Shown here: one piece after another, positions 45,911 through 59,600 of the stretch
Layout of the letters: every line of letters begins with the position of its first letter
Numbering within the stretch: the stretch's first letter is position 1
Origin: Piper betle
Lineage: Eukaryota; Streptophyta; Magnoliopsida; Piperales; Piperaceae
DNA: 64,000 nt
Reading direction: 5' to 3'
Assembly (NCBI GenBank): GCA_033002965.1
Contig: JAURVB010003128.1
Coordinates: forward strand, 1-64,000
Translations under genes and position numbers: made by a program
Notes under the pieces: generated by a model
The model's database searches: none
What the model saw: the letters and a program-made list of their open reading frames with translations, nothing else
Told to the model about the DNA's origin: nothing

Positions 45911-48197
45911 ATGTGCAGGGCGGAGGGGGATCTTGGGAGGATGGGGCTCAAGTGTGTGGGCGATTCGAGGATGGTGAAGATCAATGCCAGGGTGGAGAAG
46001 TTGAAGGGGTCGAAGATGAAGCTGTGGATGGTGCGGGCAATCACCACCGTGTTGCTTTGGACTTGCTTTGTGCAGTTGACGGCGTTGGGGGAGATGTGGG
46101 GGCCGAGGGTGTTGAAGGGCTGGCCGGCTTGCTTCTTGCCGGTGGAGACCGAGTTGCAGGTGAAGTCCCAATTGGCTATGCAGGAGAGGATCCCACTGCC
46201 CCCTAAAAGTGAGCGACCTTCTTCCTCCTCCTTCCTCTTGTCTCTTCTTCCATCTTTCCATTTTCTTTTACCTTTTCTTACTCTTCATGAAATTTATTGA
46301 TGTTGATTAAGATAGAGCCATCTGAATCCAATCTCATTTTTCCCAACTCGTGTTATCCTGTCAATTTCCTCATTTTGCAAGTCTAGATGTCATGACTGTT
46401 CATCAATGATAGTTTTTTTTTCCTGTTTCAGGAGTTTATAAAAACAATGGTTACTTGATGGTTTCATGCAATGGAGGCCTCAATCAGATGCGTGCAGCAG
46501 TGAGTTTGAGATTGTTTAGATTTTTAAAAACAATGGTCAATTACTTGATGGCTTGTGCTGTGATCGCCGTGGGATTTTGTTGTTGTGTAGATATGTGATA
46601 TGGTTGCTGTTGCGAGGTCCATGAATGTTACTCTAATTGTTCCTGAGCTCGACAAAACTTCTTTCTGGGCAGATCCAAGGTGTGCTTTCTTTGCTCTTGC
46701 TTGTGAACTAGTAGTTGTTTGTGTACTATTTTGCTCTGGTATTTGATCAAAATTATTTGATTGTGCAGTGATTTTAAGGACATATTTGATGTAGATCATT
46801 TCATTTCTTCACTGCGAGATGAGGTGAGAATATTGAAAGAATTACCACCACGGTTGAAGATGAGAGTAGAACAAGGATTTTTATATTCCATGCCACCGGT
46901 TAGTTGGTCGGACATTTCTTACTATCACAATCAGGTTCATTTGCTATCATCTTTTCTCCATCATGCCTTTTACTGATAATATTTCTGAAGATATGAGAAA
47001 ATGCTCATGTTGTTCTTGACGGCAGATTCTCCCTCTATTCCAGAAGCACAAAGTTGTGCATCTGAACAAAACTGATGCACGTCTTGCAAATAATGGATTG
47101 CCTATTGAAATTCAGAAGTTGCGCTGCAGAGTGAATTTTGGGGCCCTAAGATTCACCTCGATGATAGAAGAGTTGGGGCAAAAGGTTATCCGATTATTGA
47201 AGCAGAAAGGACAATTTTTAGTTCTTCATCTTCGCTATGAAATGGACATGTTAGCATTCTCTGGCTGTACCCATGGCTGCAACGAAGAGGAGGCAGAGGA
47301 GTTAACTAAAATGAGGTACTAGCTGACATTATATTGATTATACAAGATGTTTCCTATTCTTTGCTTGGTCGTAATGTTCTTGATCTGAATCAACAGATAT
47401 GCTTATCCTTGGTGGAAAGAGAAAGTGATCAATTCGGATTTAAAAAGAAAAGATGGTCTTTGCCCTTTAACGCCTGAAGAAACTGCCCTCATTTTGAAGG
47501 CTTTGGATATAGACCAGAGCATTCAAATTTTCATAGCTGCTGGTGAAATATACGGTGGCAAAAGGAGAATGGAGACGTTGGCATCGACCTTCCCCAACTT
47601 GGTTTGTAACTATCGTCCCAACTTCATAACTGGTTCAAGATTGATAACCATTTTGTTATACTGACTAGGTCAGTGATGCAGGTAAAGAAGGAGACTCTAT
47701 TAGAACCGTCAGAGTTGGCTCTATTCCAAAATCATTCCTCTCAGATGGCCGCACTGGATTACTTGGTTTCTCTGGAAAGTGATATCTTTGTCCCCACATA
47801 CGATGGTAACATGGCGAAAGTGGTCGAAGGCCACCGCAGGTGTAATAATGCCTTGCAATACTCTTATATCTATTAACCTCATAACTTTCGATGTTCTAAT
47901 CCAGATTTCACGATGTCTTATAGAATATCATTTGCATCATATTATGCCAGGCTTTTAGGGAAAAAGAAGACTATACTGTTGGACAGAAAGCTTCTTGTCG
48001 ATCTTATCGATGACTATACCAATGGTACACTTAGTTGGGGTGAATTTTCTAGCACTGTGAAGGATGCTCATGCAAATCGAATGGGCAACCCAACGACAAG
48101 AGTTGTAATACCAGATAGGCCAAAGGAAGAAGATTACTTCTACTCCAACCCACAAGAATGCTTGTCAAAATCAAACAATTTATCAAGTGAGAGATGA
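45911..48197 (+). CDS. O-fucosyltransferase family protein, canonical plant form
   Basis: Eight exons: 45911-46208, 46432-46499, 46591-46679, 46769-46934, 47026-47315, 47397-47601, 47682-47839 and 47951-48197. All junctions are GT-AG and in frame; the product is 506 aa. Residues about 38-58 are a single transmembrane anchor (type II Golgi protein). The O-FucT domain reads [118 protein letters not shown] and [20 protein letters not shown]. The HLRYEMDML segment is the conserved nucleotide-sugar/catalytic arginine motif of this family. I start at ATG 45911 because upstream codons have only GTG. Acceptor substrate is unknown. Confidence 0.93.
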
Positions 48198-50424
48198 GAT
48201 TGATCTCAGAATCTGTCCAAGTTATTTCTCGTGGATAGTGAAATTGGGTCAGATCATGGCTCGCAAGATGGTATACATGGAGGGGCCGAAGTAATATAGA
48301 AAGCCATGTCTCTACTAATACGATGTGAGAGCAGGCGGGTGAGCTGTTCCCTTTCCATTATAATTCGGCCTTCTCCCCGACATCTCGAGCAAGTCGGTAC
48401 ATAGTATTTATCAATCAAATGTGTTAATTCATATGGCAAGGAATAATTATCTTTGATATTTTGTATAGACCAAGGAGCTTTCTTCCCCTCTCGTTGGTCA
48501 TTTTGGGGAGGCAGCCAAACTTCATGCGTACAAGAGAATAGAAATGTTATACACAGAATATGAAATTAGTGGTGGTATTTTTGCTTGGATATTTGATTTC
48601 CATGGTTGGAAATTTCTAAAAAGTTCTAATCACGGATGATGCAGGTTTATGGCCCCATGCCCAGCTGTTCAGAAAAGTGAAATAAGTGAAACATCTCTTT
48701 CTATTTTTTTGCTCGTGAACCTCCTCTGGTCATGACAAGCGTCGCACTTGTTATGTCTTCACCAGTAACGGTCAAAACTTGTATGTAAGCTATGCTTTTT
48801 ATGTTATGATTTGCAAGTGACTAAGCCGCAAAGAAGTAAGCTTAAATAACACTTCTTTTAAGTGGTCCGTTGTGTGTCGCATTTGATGGAAAGTTGCTTT
48901 CCAGTCTCATTTGATAGGCTGTCTGTATATAATTATGGTTAATGATGTGAGAGCCGCCCAAATCAAGGGTCGATTTGAGCAATCTCTTTTTCCAGTCATT
49001 CCTTGTGTAATCCTCAATTTCCTAAAGTCCTGAACTAGCGCAACTGTGCAACCGCACTTGCTTCTGGGCGAGCTGTATTCCAGCTCGTAGTTTTTAGATC
49101 GATGTTGTCTTCGGCTAGTTTTGACATATGTGAATATTTCCTTGGACATGTTTTTAATGTGAATGAATGAAGATGAGCTGTGCACTGCTTCAGAATATGA
49201 GGACCACCAGGTTCAGTCGGTCACGGCAGGGCAGATTGGAGCCACCTCTTAACAGGTAATAATACGAGCTGGATCCTTTTCTTTTAAAGTATTATACGAG
49301 GATCAGCAAATAAGACTCTTGCCTGCATTGCTTTCTGGGAATTTTGCCGATGGCATTGAGTTGCGTGTAGTCCGTTATCTCTGACGATTGACGCATACAT
49401 ATACAATGTAATTTATAAAGTAGAGAAATACTTAGTGCATGCGTTAAAAACATAGAAATAGCTTTAGGAGTTTTTCTTTCCTTTTCGCTGACAAGGGTTT
49501 GTTTGAATAGTGAGAATGAAGAGAAAGTGATGAGAGGGAAAACAGAAGAATTATTTTTCTTTATTTTCTCTTATTTGTTTGTTAAAAGAAAGAAATAATA
49601 CCTTTGTGAGAAAATTATTTATGAAGAGGTTTTCTACGAGGATGGAAAATAGATTTTCATTCTAAAATTTTCTTTCAAATTGAACAAACAAAAATATGAG
49701 AAAAATATATTTCTCACACTTTCTATGGCCCGAAGGTCATGGTCAGGGTCATTTGGCCAGACACTAAGTAGGTAGCCAGCCACAATTGGCGAAGTGGGTA
49801 GCCAGCCACAATCAGCGAAGTGTGAAACTGCAAACGAAAATGGAATGATTCAAGAAAGTTAAGTACGCTTAAAGCTCTTTTAAGGCCATAACCATGTTCA
49901 ATAGCCAACTTGCTCATCATATTAGTTGCGCATACGACATTACCAATTCAAGGATACCACTAACTTACTACATTATCCAACCAACACCACCTCCGCTATC
50001 TTCTAATGTAGAACATGACCTTTCTGTGATGGCCAGCGATATGCGAGTCACGACAATTCCTCCACACTAGCGCTTGCATAGAATGGAATAAATCATCGGG
50101 CATAACTAGCGAATATGGCCAGGACAAATTCATTAGTATACAGGCCTCATACAGTAAAGTTATGTAACAGAGAAAATATGACAATGACATCTCGGAAACT
50201 TCTACATGAAACGGAAGCCTCAGACAAGAAAAGCAGCTTCTCCAATTTCCATAGCAGCTTCCGGAGGCGACGAGTTAAAATAAAAAGTTGATTACAAATA
50301 AATGAATATTATCTAATGCACTACCCAACTGCGACCGACAATGCACAAATATATATGACATGTAGCTGCATATATGAAACAAGAAAAATTAAACACTTAT
50401 TAGTTCAAAATAAAAAAGGGTCTG
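48198..50424. other. Intergenic region between convergent genes
   Basis: This holds the 3' ends of two convergent genes and no third one. A 26-bp tandem duplication is listed separately. Confidence 0.55.
49771..49822. repeat. 26-bp tandem duplication
   Basis: GGTAGCCAGCCACAAT followed by TGGCGAAGTG (first copy) or CAGCGAAGTG (second copy). The two copies abut and differ at two bases. Confidence 0.85.
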
Positions 50425-53400
50425 TCACTGACTGCTGTCCAATCTTGCTCTCTTTTGGACCGGTTCTGAATCTTCCCCACTGCTTGCTACTCTCGAGTGC
50501 GCCATGGCTCGGTGGCTTGAAGAAGGCTCCTGATCCTGCGTTCATTGCAAACAACCGAAAGAATCACTTCATGAACATCTAAATGGTTTCCAACCTATTC
50601 ACAAAAGAAAGCAGCACATTGTGATGTTTTATTTCCCTGCACAGAAGACTCAATAGCACTTTAACGTGTGTCCGAAGCTAGTTGAGTTTGCGTCTACCAC
50701 AACAATATCTCTCCCCCTTTTCCCAAAGAATAACCCTAGAATCATTTATCAGACAATACACAAGTAGCTAGTTCACCTTTCCACAAGATGTGGTTGGTCC
50801 ATGCACTCGTTTGCCAATGTCAATCTGGACAGATACGTTAGCTTGTGACAAATCAATGCCTGAGCTTTGCAAGGCATGTAAGCTTGAACTCATTAACCTG
50901 CTCCATAGTCTTTCCATTAGATCGATCTCAATGACTGGAAGGGTGTTTAATGACAAACAATGACAGAAACATAAGATAATAAACTAGTTTAAAAATTTAA
51001 ACCGCTTAAAGGAATCATCTGAAAAAGCCATTACCCTCTTGAATAAACACTAAAGATGCGTATTGTTCCTCCTTCTATAACCATCTCCTCCTGTTCCCTT
51101 AAATTATCATTTTCTGCTGTAGATTGCCTGTGCCACTGTGGTGCCATGTTCTCAACATCTGGCATTAACCTCTGCGGCACTTGGGCAAGCCCTCCAGCAC
51201 CCCTAACAAAAGATGATGGATGGATGCCTTGTTGCTGCTGCAACGAAGAGGAACAGCCTTACCAACCAAGCTTGGGTGATTCTGAGGTACACCAGTCACA
51301 GCATTTTCAGGTTCCATTGGATGCTGAGCAGCCGCCAGCACCAAAGAAGGGACCGCAATGCCATTATCATCCAACTTTCTGCCAAATAGCATCCCACCCA
51401 CAGGTCCATTTTTCATTACATGAGCATGATCGCCCATTGTCTCCCCTGATCCTTGGCTGTTTCTCTGTAGTGACGAGACGAGAGAGGCAAAAATACATTA
51501 CCGGCATTAAGCACCACCAGTAGACACTAAACCTGTTGTGGAATCGACAGAATTAAGCACAATACACTAAACTAGTTGTGAAATTGGCATACCCATGGGA
51601 CTAGCTTTTTCACGCTATCTTGGTTCCAGCCTGGGTAAGTGTTCTCGTACTTAAGCACCTTTTCTTGTAAAAGTTGTATGTACTCAATTACCTGATTCAG
51701 TTACAAACAAGAATACTTGAAACTATAAAAAGAAAGAAACAGTGACAGTATGTATGCATTCGTATTGTAATTACGATCATCTACCTCCAAGAGGAATGAT
51801 GCCTTGTCCCTTTTTTGGTCACTATGAGGTATGAGCTGCCTCAATATCTGGAATCTGAAAATCACAGGCCGCAGCAGTTATGTCCGTAAGATAATGAAAA
51901 AAAAACACAGATACAACAGAAACATTTTCGTTTACTTGTCTACTTCCGCATACATCCCCAGCACGACATTAAACAAAAACAGACAATGGTCATAGGAGAT
52001 AAGCAGTGTAGTAGGAGATAACTAGTGTAGCATCGAATCTGTCACTAGTGTAGTAACTGCACAAATTTTGAAAATATAGAAACGGATCAAGCAACAAAAG
52101 AGTTATTAAGTCCCTTACCTGTCATTAATTTTGCTTCTCCTTCGCTGCTCGGTAGCGGAATGCTTGGAACGCGGCGTCGCCGCTTTCTGATCGACACCCT
52201 TCACATCACCTTTCCCACCACCACCATCCACTGCAGACGCCGAAACAGCCACAAAAAAAAATCAGAGAACATAAACACAAAAGCCAAAAATCCTAAAACA
52301 ACAAAAACTCAAACTCACCCCTCTGAGAAGAGCAATCCTCCTTCTTCAACAACTCCTCTTCCTCGTCATCCTCCTCCTCCACTCCCCCCTTCGCCGACAT
52401 CATCTCCTCCACAAACCCCTGGCTCGGCTGCAACCTAAATGAAACAAGCACGACCATCACAACCTAGACCTCCGCAAAACCAGGAACACAGCGAAAAACA
52501 AAGAAGCAGAGAAAAAATAAAGAGGGAAAGAGTCACCAACTTGTTGGCGGGCGAAACAGCGCCGCCGAAACAGCCGGCGACGTTTCCGGCGTGCGGCGCC
52601 GCCCTCTCCGGCGACCACTGGCCGATATTCTCCGCCGCCACGCCTGCGCACAAAGGAGAAGACGTCTCAATAATCGGTGGCCCCCTTGGCTAACAGCGGT
52701 ACTTATTCGGCCCGTGGGCTGGCCGTACATGCGGCGATAGCCCATACATGTAATTAGCTAAAGGCCCAGTAGGCCCATGTGGGCTCACGTGTGGAGAGAT
52801 GTGGATTCACGTGAGCACCATGACGTGGGTCTCACGTCAGTTTGATGGGGGATGATCAAATTTACAACATTTTTTTGAAAAAAAAAGAAATGCTAAATTA
52901 GGGGTTTTGGGTGAGATAAGCACAGAGCAAAAGTGGGACGACAAAAGCTTCCCTGGTTCAGAAAATGTGCAGCCAGACAAAGACGAAAGCGCGGCAGCCT
53001 GTCCTACAGTGATTTAGGCACGTGACGCATAAAACAGGACCCATTATGTTGACTTTAGCCTCTTTTATTTAAGTGTTTTAGTGCCACATAATTTTTAAGG
53101 TAGCGGATGCCAGGTTAGTTCAGACGTATGTATCAGATTTGTTGCCTAATGCTTGTTTCACGTTTTTTAAGATAGATTAGGTAGTTATCAAGTCTTCGAA
53201 AGATTGGAATTATACAAAGCATCCCATATTCGGCCCCTACTGGATTATCACACAACTCATGTACTATGTTATTCTGTTAAAAAATATATATATACATGCT
53301 AGCAGCAACTGGGGTTTTCTTCATTTGAGGTTGCAACAACTCGGTTAATTTTCGAACGAGTACTTTTCTATCCAGTGTTACTGACATGTGATCTTATGTT

Positions 53401-56400
53401 TTATCTTCCAAACTGACACATCCTATCATGTGAGGATCATAAGGAATTCTAATTTGTATACAAGGACTGCTTGTATGGATCATATGTGACGTTTAACCTG
53501 GGCACTTGCTACTTTTTGAAAAAAAGAAAAAGAAAAAAATGCGGATTCTGCTTGTACAGTAGCTGCACCTTGAAGGTTCAATGACAGCAGGTGATATTGC
53601 ACGAATTATGTGCTAAATAACGAAGTGCGGCATTGTACACGTTAAATGCAGACTAATTTATCATCTACCTCTTAATAATAATGTACATAGCTATACTACG
53701 AAAGTGAGAGAATTCTAACAATTTTGTTTATTAATTTGACCACACATATTGGGTTTTGTCAAGTTAGGTTTTATTCAATTTTTTTTTGTTTTTTAACACA
53801 AATGATCAATTTTTTTGTTTTTTGAACACAAATGATCTACTTTTAACGTTAAGCAAAATATTGTAGGCAAGAACAAGAATTTACCTCGAGCGGCTTGTTG
53901 CGCAACCTTCTCCTTCATGGAAGGGGACTCATCCCATAGCGTGAATGCTCCTCCATTGATCAATGAGTTACAACCATTAGGAGCTGATCTTATCGTCTCA
54001 ACTTTCCCATCTTTGTTGCACGAGTACACCACAGGGCAGACATTCCTCTCCGGCTTAACAATTCCCTGACTGAAGCTTGGAATATGACTAATGCTGTAAG
54101 TACCAATCCCTCCAGGGAGTACATGCTCCATTGATTGATGTTTCTCAACGCTGGGCGTCTCATTTTTTGCTTCAGATATGACGTTGCCCGTGCTTACTTG
54201 GAGAAAATCGTGGGTTTTGAGGTACATTCCTGCAGCAAATAACAGTCACACATTCATGCAAGAAAACTAGCTTACGAAACAAACAGCAAGTGAGACAAGC
54301 AAGGCATCTTCATTAGATTTTATTGTCAATGTAGCAATCCTCGGAGCCAGCAACAGCAGTTCAATTCTAAACCCTCGAAGAAATTTAGCTAGCTAGAATC
54401 TCATTTTCTTTATGTTCAAGGGACTCGCATTCCAGTCATCGAATCAACGTATGTAAACTATCGTTGGAAATTTAAGTACAGCAATCTCACATTAACCTTC
54501 CAAAGTGAAGAACAATCAGAACTAAAGAAAAGTACTAAAATAATAGGGGCTTCAAAGTAGTGTATAGGTGTCAGAGAATAAGTTCCAGGTGAAAAAAACA
54601 TATTAGCATTCTGAAGAGAGAACCTAGATTGACAAGTTCAAGCGTACGTAAAAGAACCAAATCCTAAAGTAGCATTTATTTTCAAGAGTAGGATGGCAAT
54701 GTTTACCCTTCCACAAAATCATTGAAGCAGGAATGGAACAGCACACAATACCCGCTTTCAAACAACAAAATATGCAAAAAATTGACAATAGAAGTGCAGA
54801 ACAATGATTTTATTATCATGTCCTTCTCTCTATATATATATATGTGCAAAGTAACCCCAGCAAAAAACGAGCACATAAACTCATCCCAAAAGAAATATCG
54901 TTGAGGGAAAAAGTCGCAATATGATCAGCTAGACACTACGTACCCACTGTGAAAGACCCACCAGTCTCAGTATTCGGCATTGCCCTAAATGGACTTGAAG
55001 AAAGCAAATAAAAACCATTTATATGAATGCAGTAAACCGCTGAAACAAGTCACCCGAAAGGGTAATGCGACGAACGAGATTCACTTGACCTACCATTTGC
55101 CTGATGCCTAGTTTTAGCTCCCACCGTTACTTTAAAACAACGCTTCAAATAATTTCCAAGTCCAATCACGTGGATAGCATGTGCTTAATTAACAACAAAT
55201 ATTTAATTATTAAATTTCGTAATGTTCCACTGACACCACCAAAAGTCATGAGATGATACGAAAAGTCATCTGATCATATAGTGGCCACAACATGCTACAA
55301 CTAACAACAGCAACGTAAAAATGACAAAAAATGCATGGTCTGAAAAATTAATAATTCGCTCCTTCCGTAACAAAAAACAAATCCAGTGATCAGTACTACA
55401 GTTGATATAAAATCATTGAGCAGCAGGGACCCAAAAACCAGAATAAAGGCATGATTAATCCTTCAAGATCATCGATCAGTACTATATGATCGGGCGTAAG
55501 ATTTCTGCCTTAAGTCTCCGTCTGCAAAGCTATACCCAGATTTAAACATTCAATTTCCTGTATTCCCATGGCCAAAGTTTTCTTATGTATTTACAATGGC
55601 TAGTTAAACTATAATGCTTAAAATTCAAATTAAACAAAAGACGTCTTTCAATCGTTCACACACAGTCAGTGGCAGCATAAATACAAATCTGCCATTGGCC
55701 AAAATTATTCTGATCATACTAAGAGGGAGGAAACTGCCATTCATGGCACCATGACATATAATGGTAGACATTCAACTCGACTATATCAACTGCAATGACC
55801 GTAAATAATAAAACTTTCGCATCAATGATGTCACTGCGAATGGCCAGAGTTGGTACGGGCGAGGGCATACAATTTGCATGGGATTAATTTGTCCCACCAA
55901 ATTGCTGCGGGCCGCCCTTGCTGAATCATTGCGCGCTGAATTGGGCCATCTTGACACCACAATCCTCATGGGCTGGAACCCGGGCCCACGTCCGTTGAAG
56001 TCGTCGAACAACAGAAGGCCCGCATGAGGCTAGCACGTGCGGGTTTTCCATTTTCCAACGCACAACCGCGACTTATTTCTAGTTCCCAGTGTTCATTATT
56101 CTTTACCGATTAAAAAGATGAAGAAAAAAACTAATCATGTATAATCAAATTAAAAATGGACAACTGGATCTAGACATTCGCTTCGGGATCGCCACTCTAA
56201 TCTATATATCAATCAGAAGTAATAATAAACAACAAAGTGATTAGATCGATATCCTATGAAGTCGATCTTCTTCGACGATTCGAAATGTGTAAGTGGAGGT
56301 GTGAGGAGCACTAGGCAAAGTTGAACTGAGATTCATTAGCACCGGTTTAAGGTGTGAAAATTCAATGAGAATACCTGGAGAAGAAGGGGGTCGAGCGTCG

Positions 56401-56609
56401 GGGTTCTGCTGGTGGATGGACGGACCGTTGTACAACGATAGAAAATTGTGCATCGGTTTCTTTGCTAGAACATTTTGACAGAGAAGAAAATGGAAACCAA
56501 TTGAGTCTTGCAAATAGACTAATTGATCATGTATAAAAGTGTAAATTGAGGTGAAATTAGTATAATATTACAGACCTTCGCCGTATGGCCGAGGGTGGGG
56601 TAGCTCCAT
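50425..56609 (-). CDS. BIM1: BES1-interacting Myc-like bHLH transcription factor
   Basis: Eleven exons (minus): 56609-56576, 56464-56375, 54229-53885, 52643-52541, 52434-52319, 52230-52119, 51854-51785, 51691-51593, 51464-51035, 50897-50777 and 50535-50425; about 543 aa. The N-terminus [51 protein letters not shown] and FTLWDE match BIM1 rather than the shorter BIM2/3. The bHLH lies near 250-300: [20 protein letters not shown], with H253/E257/R261 giving G-box recognition, then [20 protein letters not shown]. The C-terminus has the conserved [10 protein letters not shown] and [23 protein letters not shown]1 partners BES1 at E-boxes in brassinosteroid-regulated nuclear transcription. Exon 9 needs one inserted base near 51235-51260 to connect SLVGKAVPL with [11 protein letters not shown]; this is a sequence error or a mutation. 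Confidence 0.92.
52763..53024. promoter_or_regulatory. G-box and GGCCCA cluster in BIM1 intron 3, next to exon 4
   Basis: Perfect CACGTG at 52786-52791, 52808-52813 and 53019-53024, plus GGCCCA (site II/TCP type) at 52763-52768 and 52772-52777. These lie 120-380 bp upstream of exon 4 in transcript direction. The density is promoter-like, so a second promoter or intronic enhancer is inferred. Confidence 0.4.
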
Positions 56610-59600
56610 CGAAGGAGATCGAAAGCCTGTTGTTCTGTCGTGGCGAAGCTTTGAGCCTCCCACTATTAATTATAGTGTCGGAAACAAGCAGACTCTTTGA
56701 ATTCTGGAAACGAGCAGACTCTTTGAATTACTGCAACTCTTTTTACTTCTGCTCGGGTACTAGACGCTTCAAGTTCCTCAACCACAATAGATCTGCTTCC
56801 ACTTCTGAATAGCAGCCAATTTCTAGTTCTGAGAAAGAATCTGCCATGGCAAAACACACAAAGTGAGATTGATAAGGGCCTTGACGAATTCTTCTCAGAC
56901 TCCGAACAAAACTGCTACGCCTACATCCACAATTGGGGAAAAAAAAGAAAACACTACAAAATTCACGCAAAACAACCGAGATTGAATAGCTGCATCTTAC
57001 TGTCCAAATTTAGGTAACAATTCGCCAAAAAAAGAAGGAAGTCTACTCACTCGTATGGAAAATAGAGAAATCCAGGAATATTGAGCTCAAATTGGCGATT
57101 GAAAATCCGACTAGCTAGCTGCTCAGTCCACCTCCTTCCCACAGTTGACACAAGGAGGGAAAGAGACAAAGGGCATTGAAGGGGCCGGGGGGAGATGAAG
57201 GAGACGGAGATCTTTATCCGGCCACCTTCCCCACCACCCCCACCTCCCTTTATCCTCGCCTCGTCTCTTCGTTTAGCATTTTCTTTTTCCTCTTTTTTTT
57301 TAAAAAAATATTTCTCACATCGTGGGGTTGATGGACCAACGGCGTGTCCTGGAAACTGACGGCGTCTCGTCGTTAAACGCCAAGGAATTGCTACTAACTC
57401 TGGTGCGGGGGCCGTATTTTTTCTCCACTCGCGCCGTCCGACTTGTGCTCCCTACTTGACACGTTTCAATTCAAATAAATTACGTATGTCTAATCGTTCT
57501 CTCACCAAAATCCACGTGGTGAAACGTAAGTAATTAAATTAAAGCCGAGTCAGACGATTAATTGTATGTAGAAAGAAAGGAAGTTGGGAACCTTCCATAA
57601 ACATTTCTCATTCTTGGAGAGATGTCACTCGCTCATATGTAAGTGATTTTTTTTTTGTGGAGCTATATTTAGAGTACGTAATTTATTTATCATATTAGAG
57701 CTAGAGAGATCAATCAACCTTATTGGCTTTGGATTTTTTCATGATAATAATACTGTAAATTGTCTTTAACATAGTAATGGTCCGTGACTCCTCCGAAAAA
57801 GTGGGACAGTACAGTCAAGCAAGCAAGGTGCTCTTCTCCAAAGAGACCGGTGCATGTCGAGCCGGTCAGGATCTCTAGGAAAAGGAAACTAGAGTCGGCA
57901 CTATAAGCTCCTTTTTCAACACAAATTGCACATTACGATAGCTATCATTAACGCTAGGTACGAGCTAAAGAACATGGACGGAGAAGTGGCCAGGGACAAA
58001 CAGTACCCCAACACAGTACACTCGCAGGTGCGGGGTACGCCACATGCACGTACCGTTCACTTCTCGTTCCAAAGTCGCCTTCTTCATGTCTCTTTGTCAT
58101 TTCTTATTAATTATGGATCGATCAATGTTGCACATAGTTTGATGGTTTTAGTGTTGAGCTACAGACTTCCAAACTTCATTTTTTTTATTACTTTGTACAT
58201 TTCAAATCTAAAAAATTGTGATATTTAATTAATGATTATATAAAAACAGCGTAAGGTTTTCAAGTGGCTCTTAGAAATACAAGAAGTAATTTTCATTAAT
58301 GTTTGTTCAACGGCACATAATACTCGTAATTTGATGGAATTACTCGTATAAAATGCATCATATGCCAATCATAATCCGGGATGTCAATCCATTGGGTGTA
58401 TATTTATTGTTCCCGACTCGGCATATTAACCACCCTGTTAGAACGATAAATGCAGCCTGTTGGGCTTATAGGACGGGTGACCCCAGAACGATTGGTGTCA
58501 CTTGTCAGTGGGCGGCCACCAGTCCCTGCTCTTGTGTGAGCTGGGGCGAACCAGGCAGGTTAGTGAGCGGCGAAGAGAGGCAGGGCGTCGTTGACAGTGG
58601 TTGGCTGCCCCACGGCCGCCACCATCACATAGCCAAGATAAAAATAGTTGTTTTTACTAAACCAGAAAAAAACTAAAAACTATGAAAATCCCGAGACTAA
58701 CTTTTTTTAAATTTTCTGAACATGGGGAATTGGAGTTTGCAATGGATTAGGGGCCGCGTGCGGTACGCTTTCACAGTTTTAGGCTTTTAGCACAGTTCGG
58801 CGCTTGGACAATTGTGTGGCCGGTCACGTGCTGCCGCCACCGGCCAAACAGGGGAGGGGCCCGTGGGCAACAGCAACGCTGGAAACCCGGGGCATCGTTT
58901 GCGCCACATGTGCTCAAGATTCCTTCCCACACTCTTGTCCTTCCCCCATCCACTCCAATGCCTCCCCGACTTCTTATTTATTTTCCAGTTTTGCTTTGCA
59001 CTTATTTGCTCCATTTTTTCTTAAGGTAGATGCCCCGCTTGCAATGCAATAGAAGGATAGAAGGGTGGAAGTCCTTATCGGTCGGCCTCTCTCTGCCCAT
59101 CTATCACAACCATGCGCTGGCTAAATTTTTTTCCGGCATTTTCGATGAAGACGAAACATAAAAAGGACCGTTCTCATATATTATGCTTGGATTTTGCCGA
59201 TAACAAATTGAAAATATATATTGTGAGTAAAGCTGATCATTTTAGTTGTGTTAAAAGAGTAGACGTTCATTGCTCTAGCACTTTTTATTATTTGTTAATA
59301 CATGTGCAGATTGTCATTCATAAATTAGCCAACCGATTAGACATAATTGCTTGAGTTGTTCCTAGCTGTCTGGATTGCCTGTTACAACGTCCCTAGGTGA
59401 TTATGGACGTCGTTTCTAATGATTACTATGTACATGTTCACGAGTACCGGCTTGACGGCAGCTTGCAGTACTCGTACGTGTATCCCTTAAGACGGGCAGA
59501 GGACCGACTGATCCCCGAAGTTATAACATGGATAGGTCTCATCGTTGATCTTTGATTTTTAGGCTAGTGTTTTTGACATTTAATTTGAATCTAGTTCTGT

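Noticed and set aside
51230..51255. A 25-nt intron explaining the BIM1 frame change
   Set aside because: Far below the minimum size for plant introns.
58353..58676. A 107-aa ORF with several Cys and Trp
   Set aside because: No recognisable domain, splice context or homologue that I can name; not enough to call a gene.
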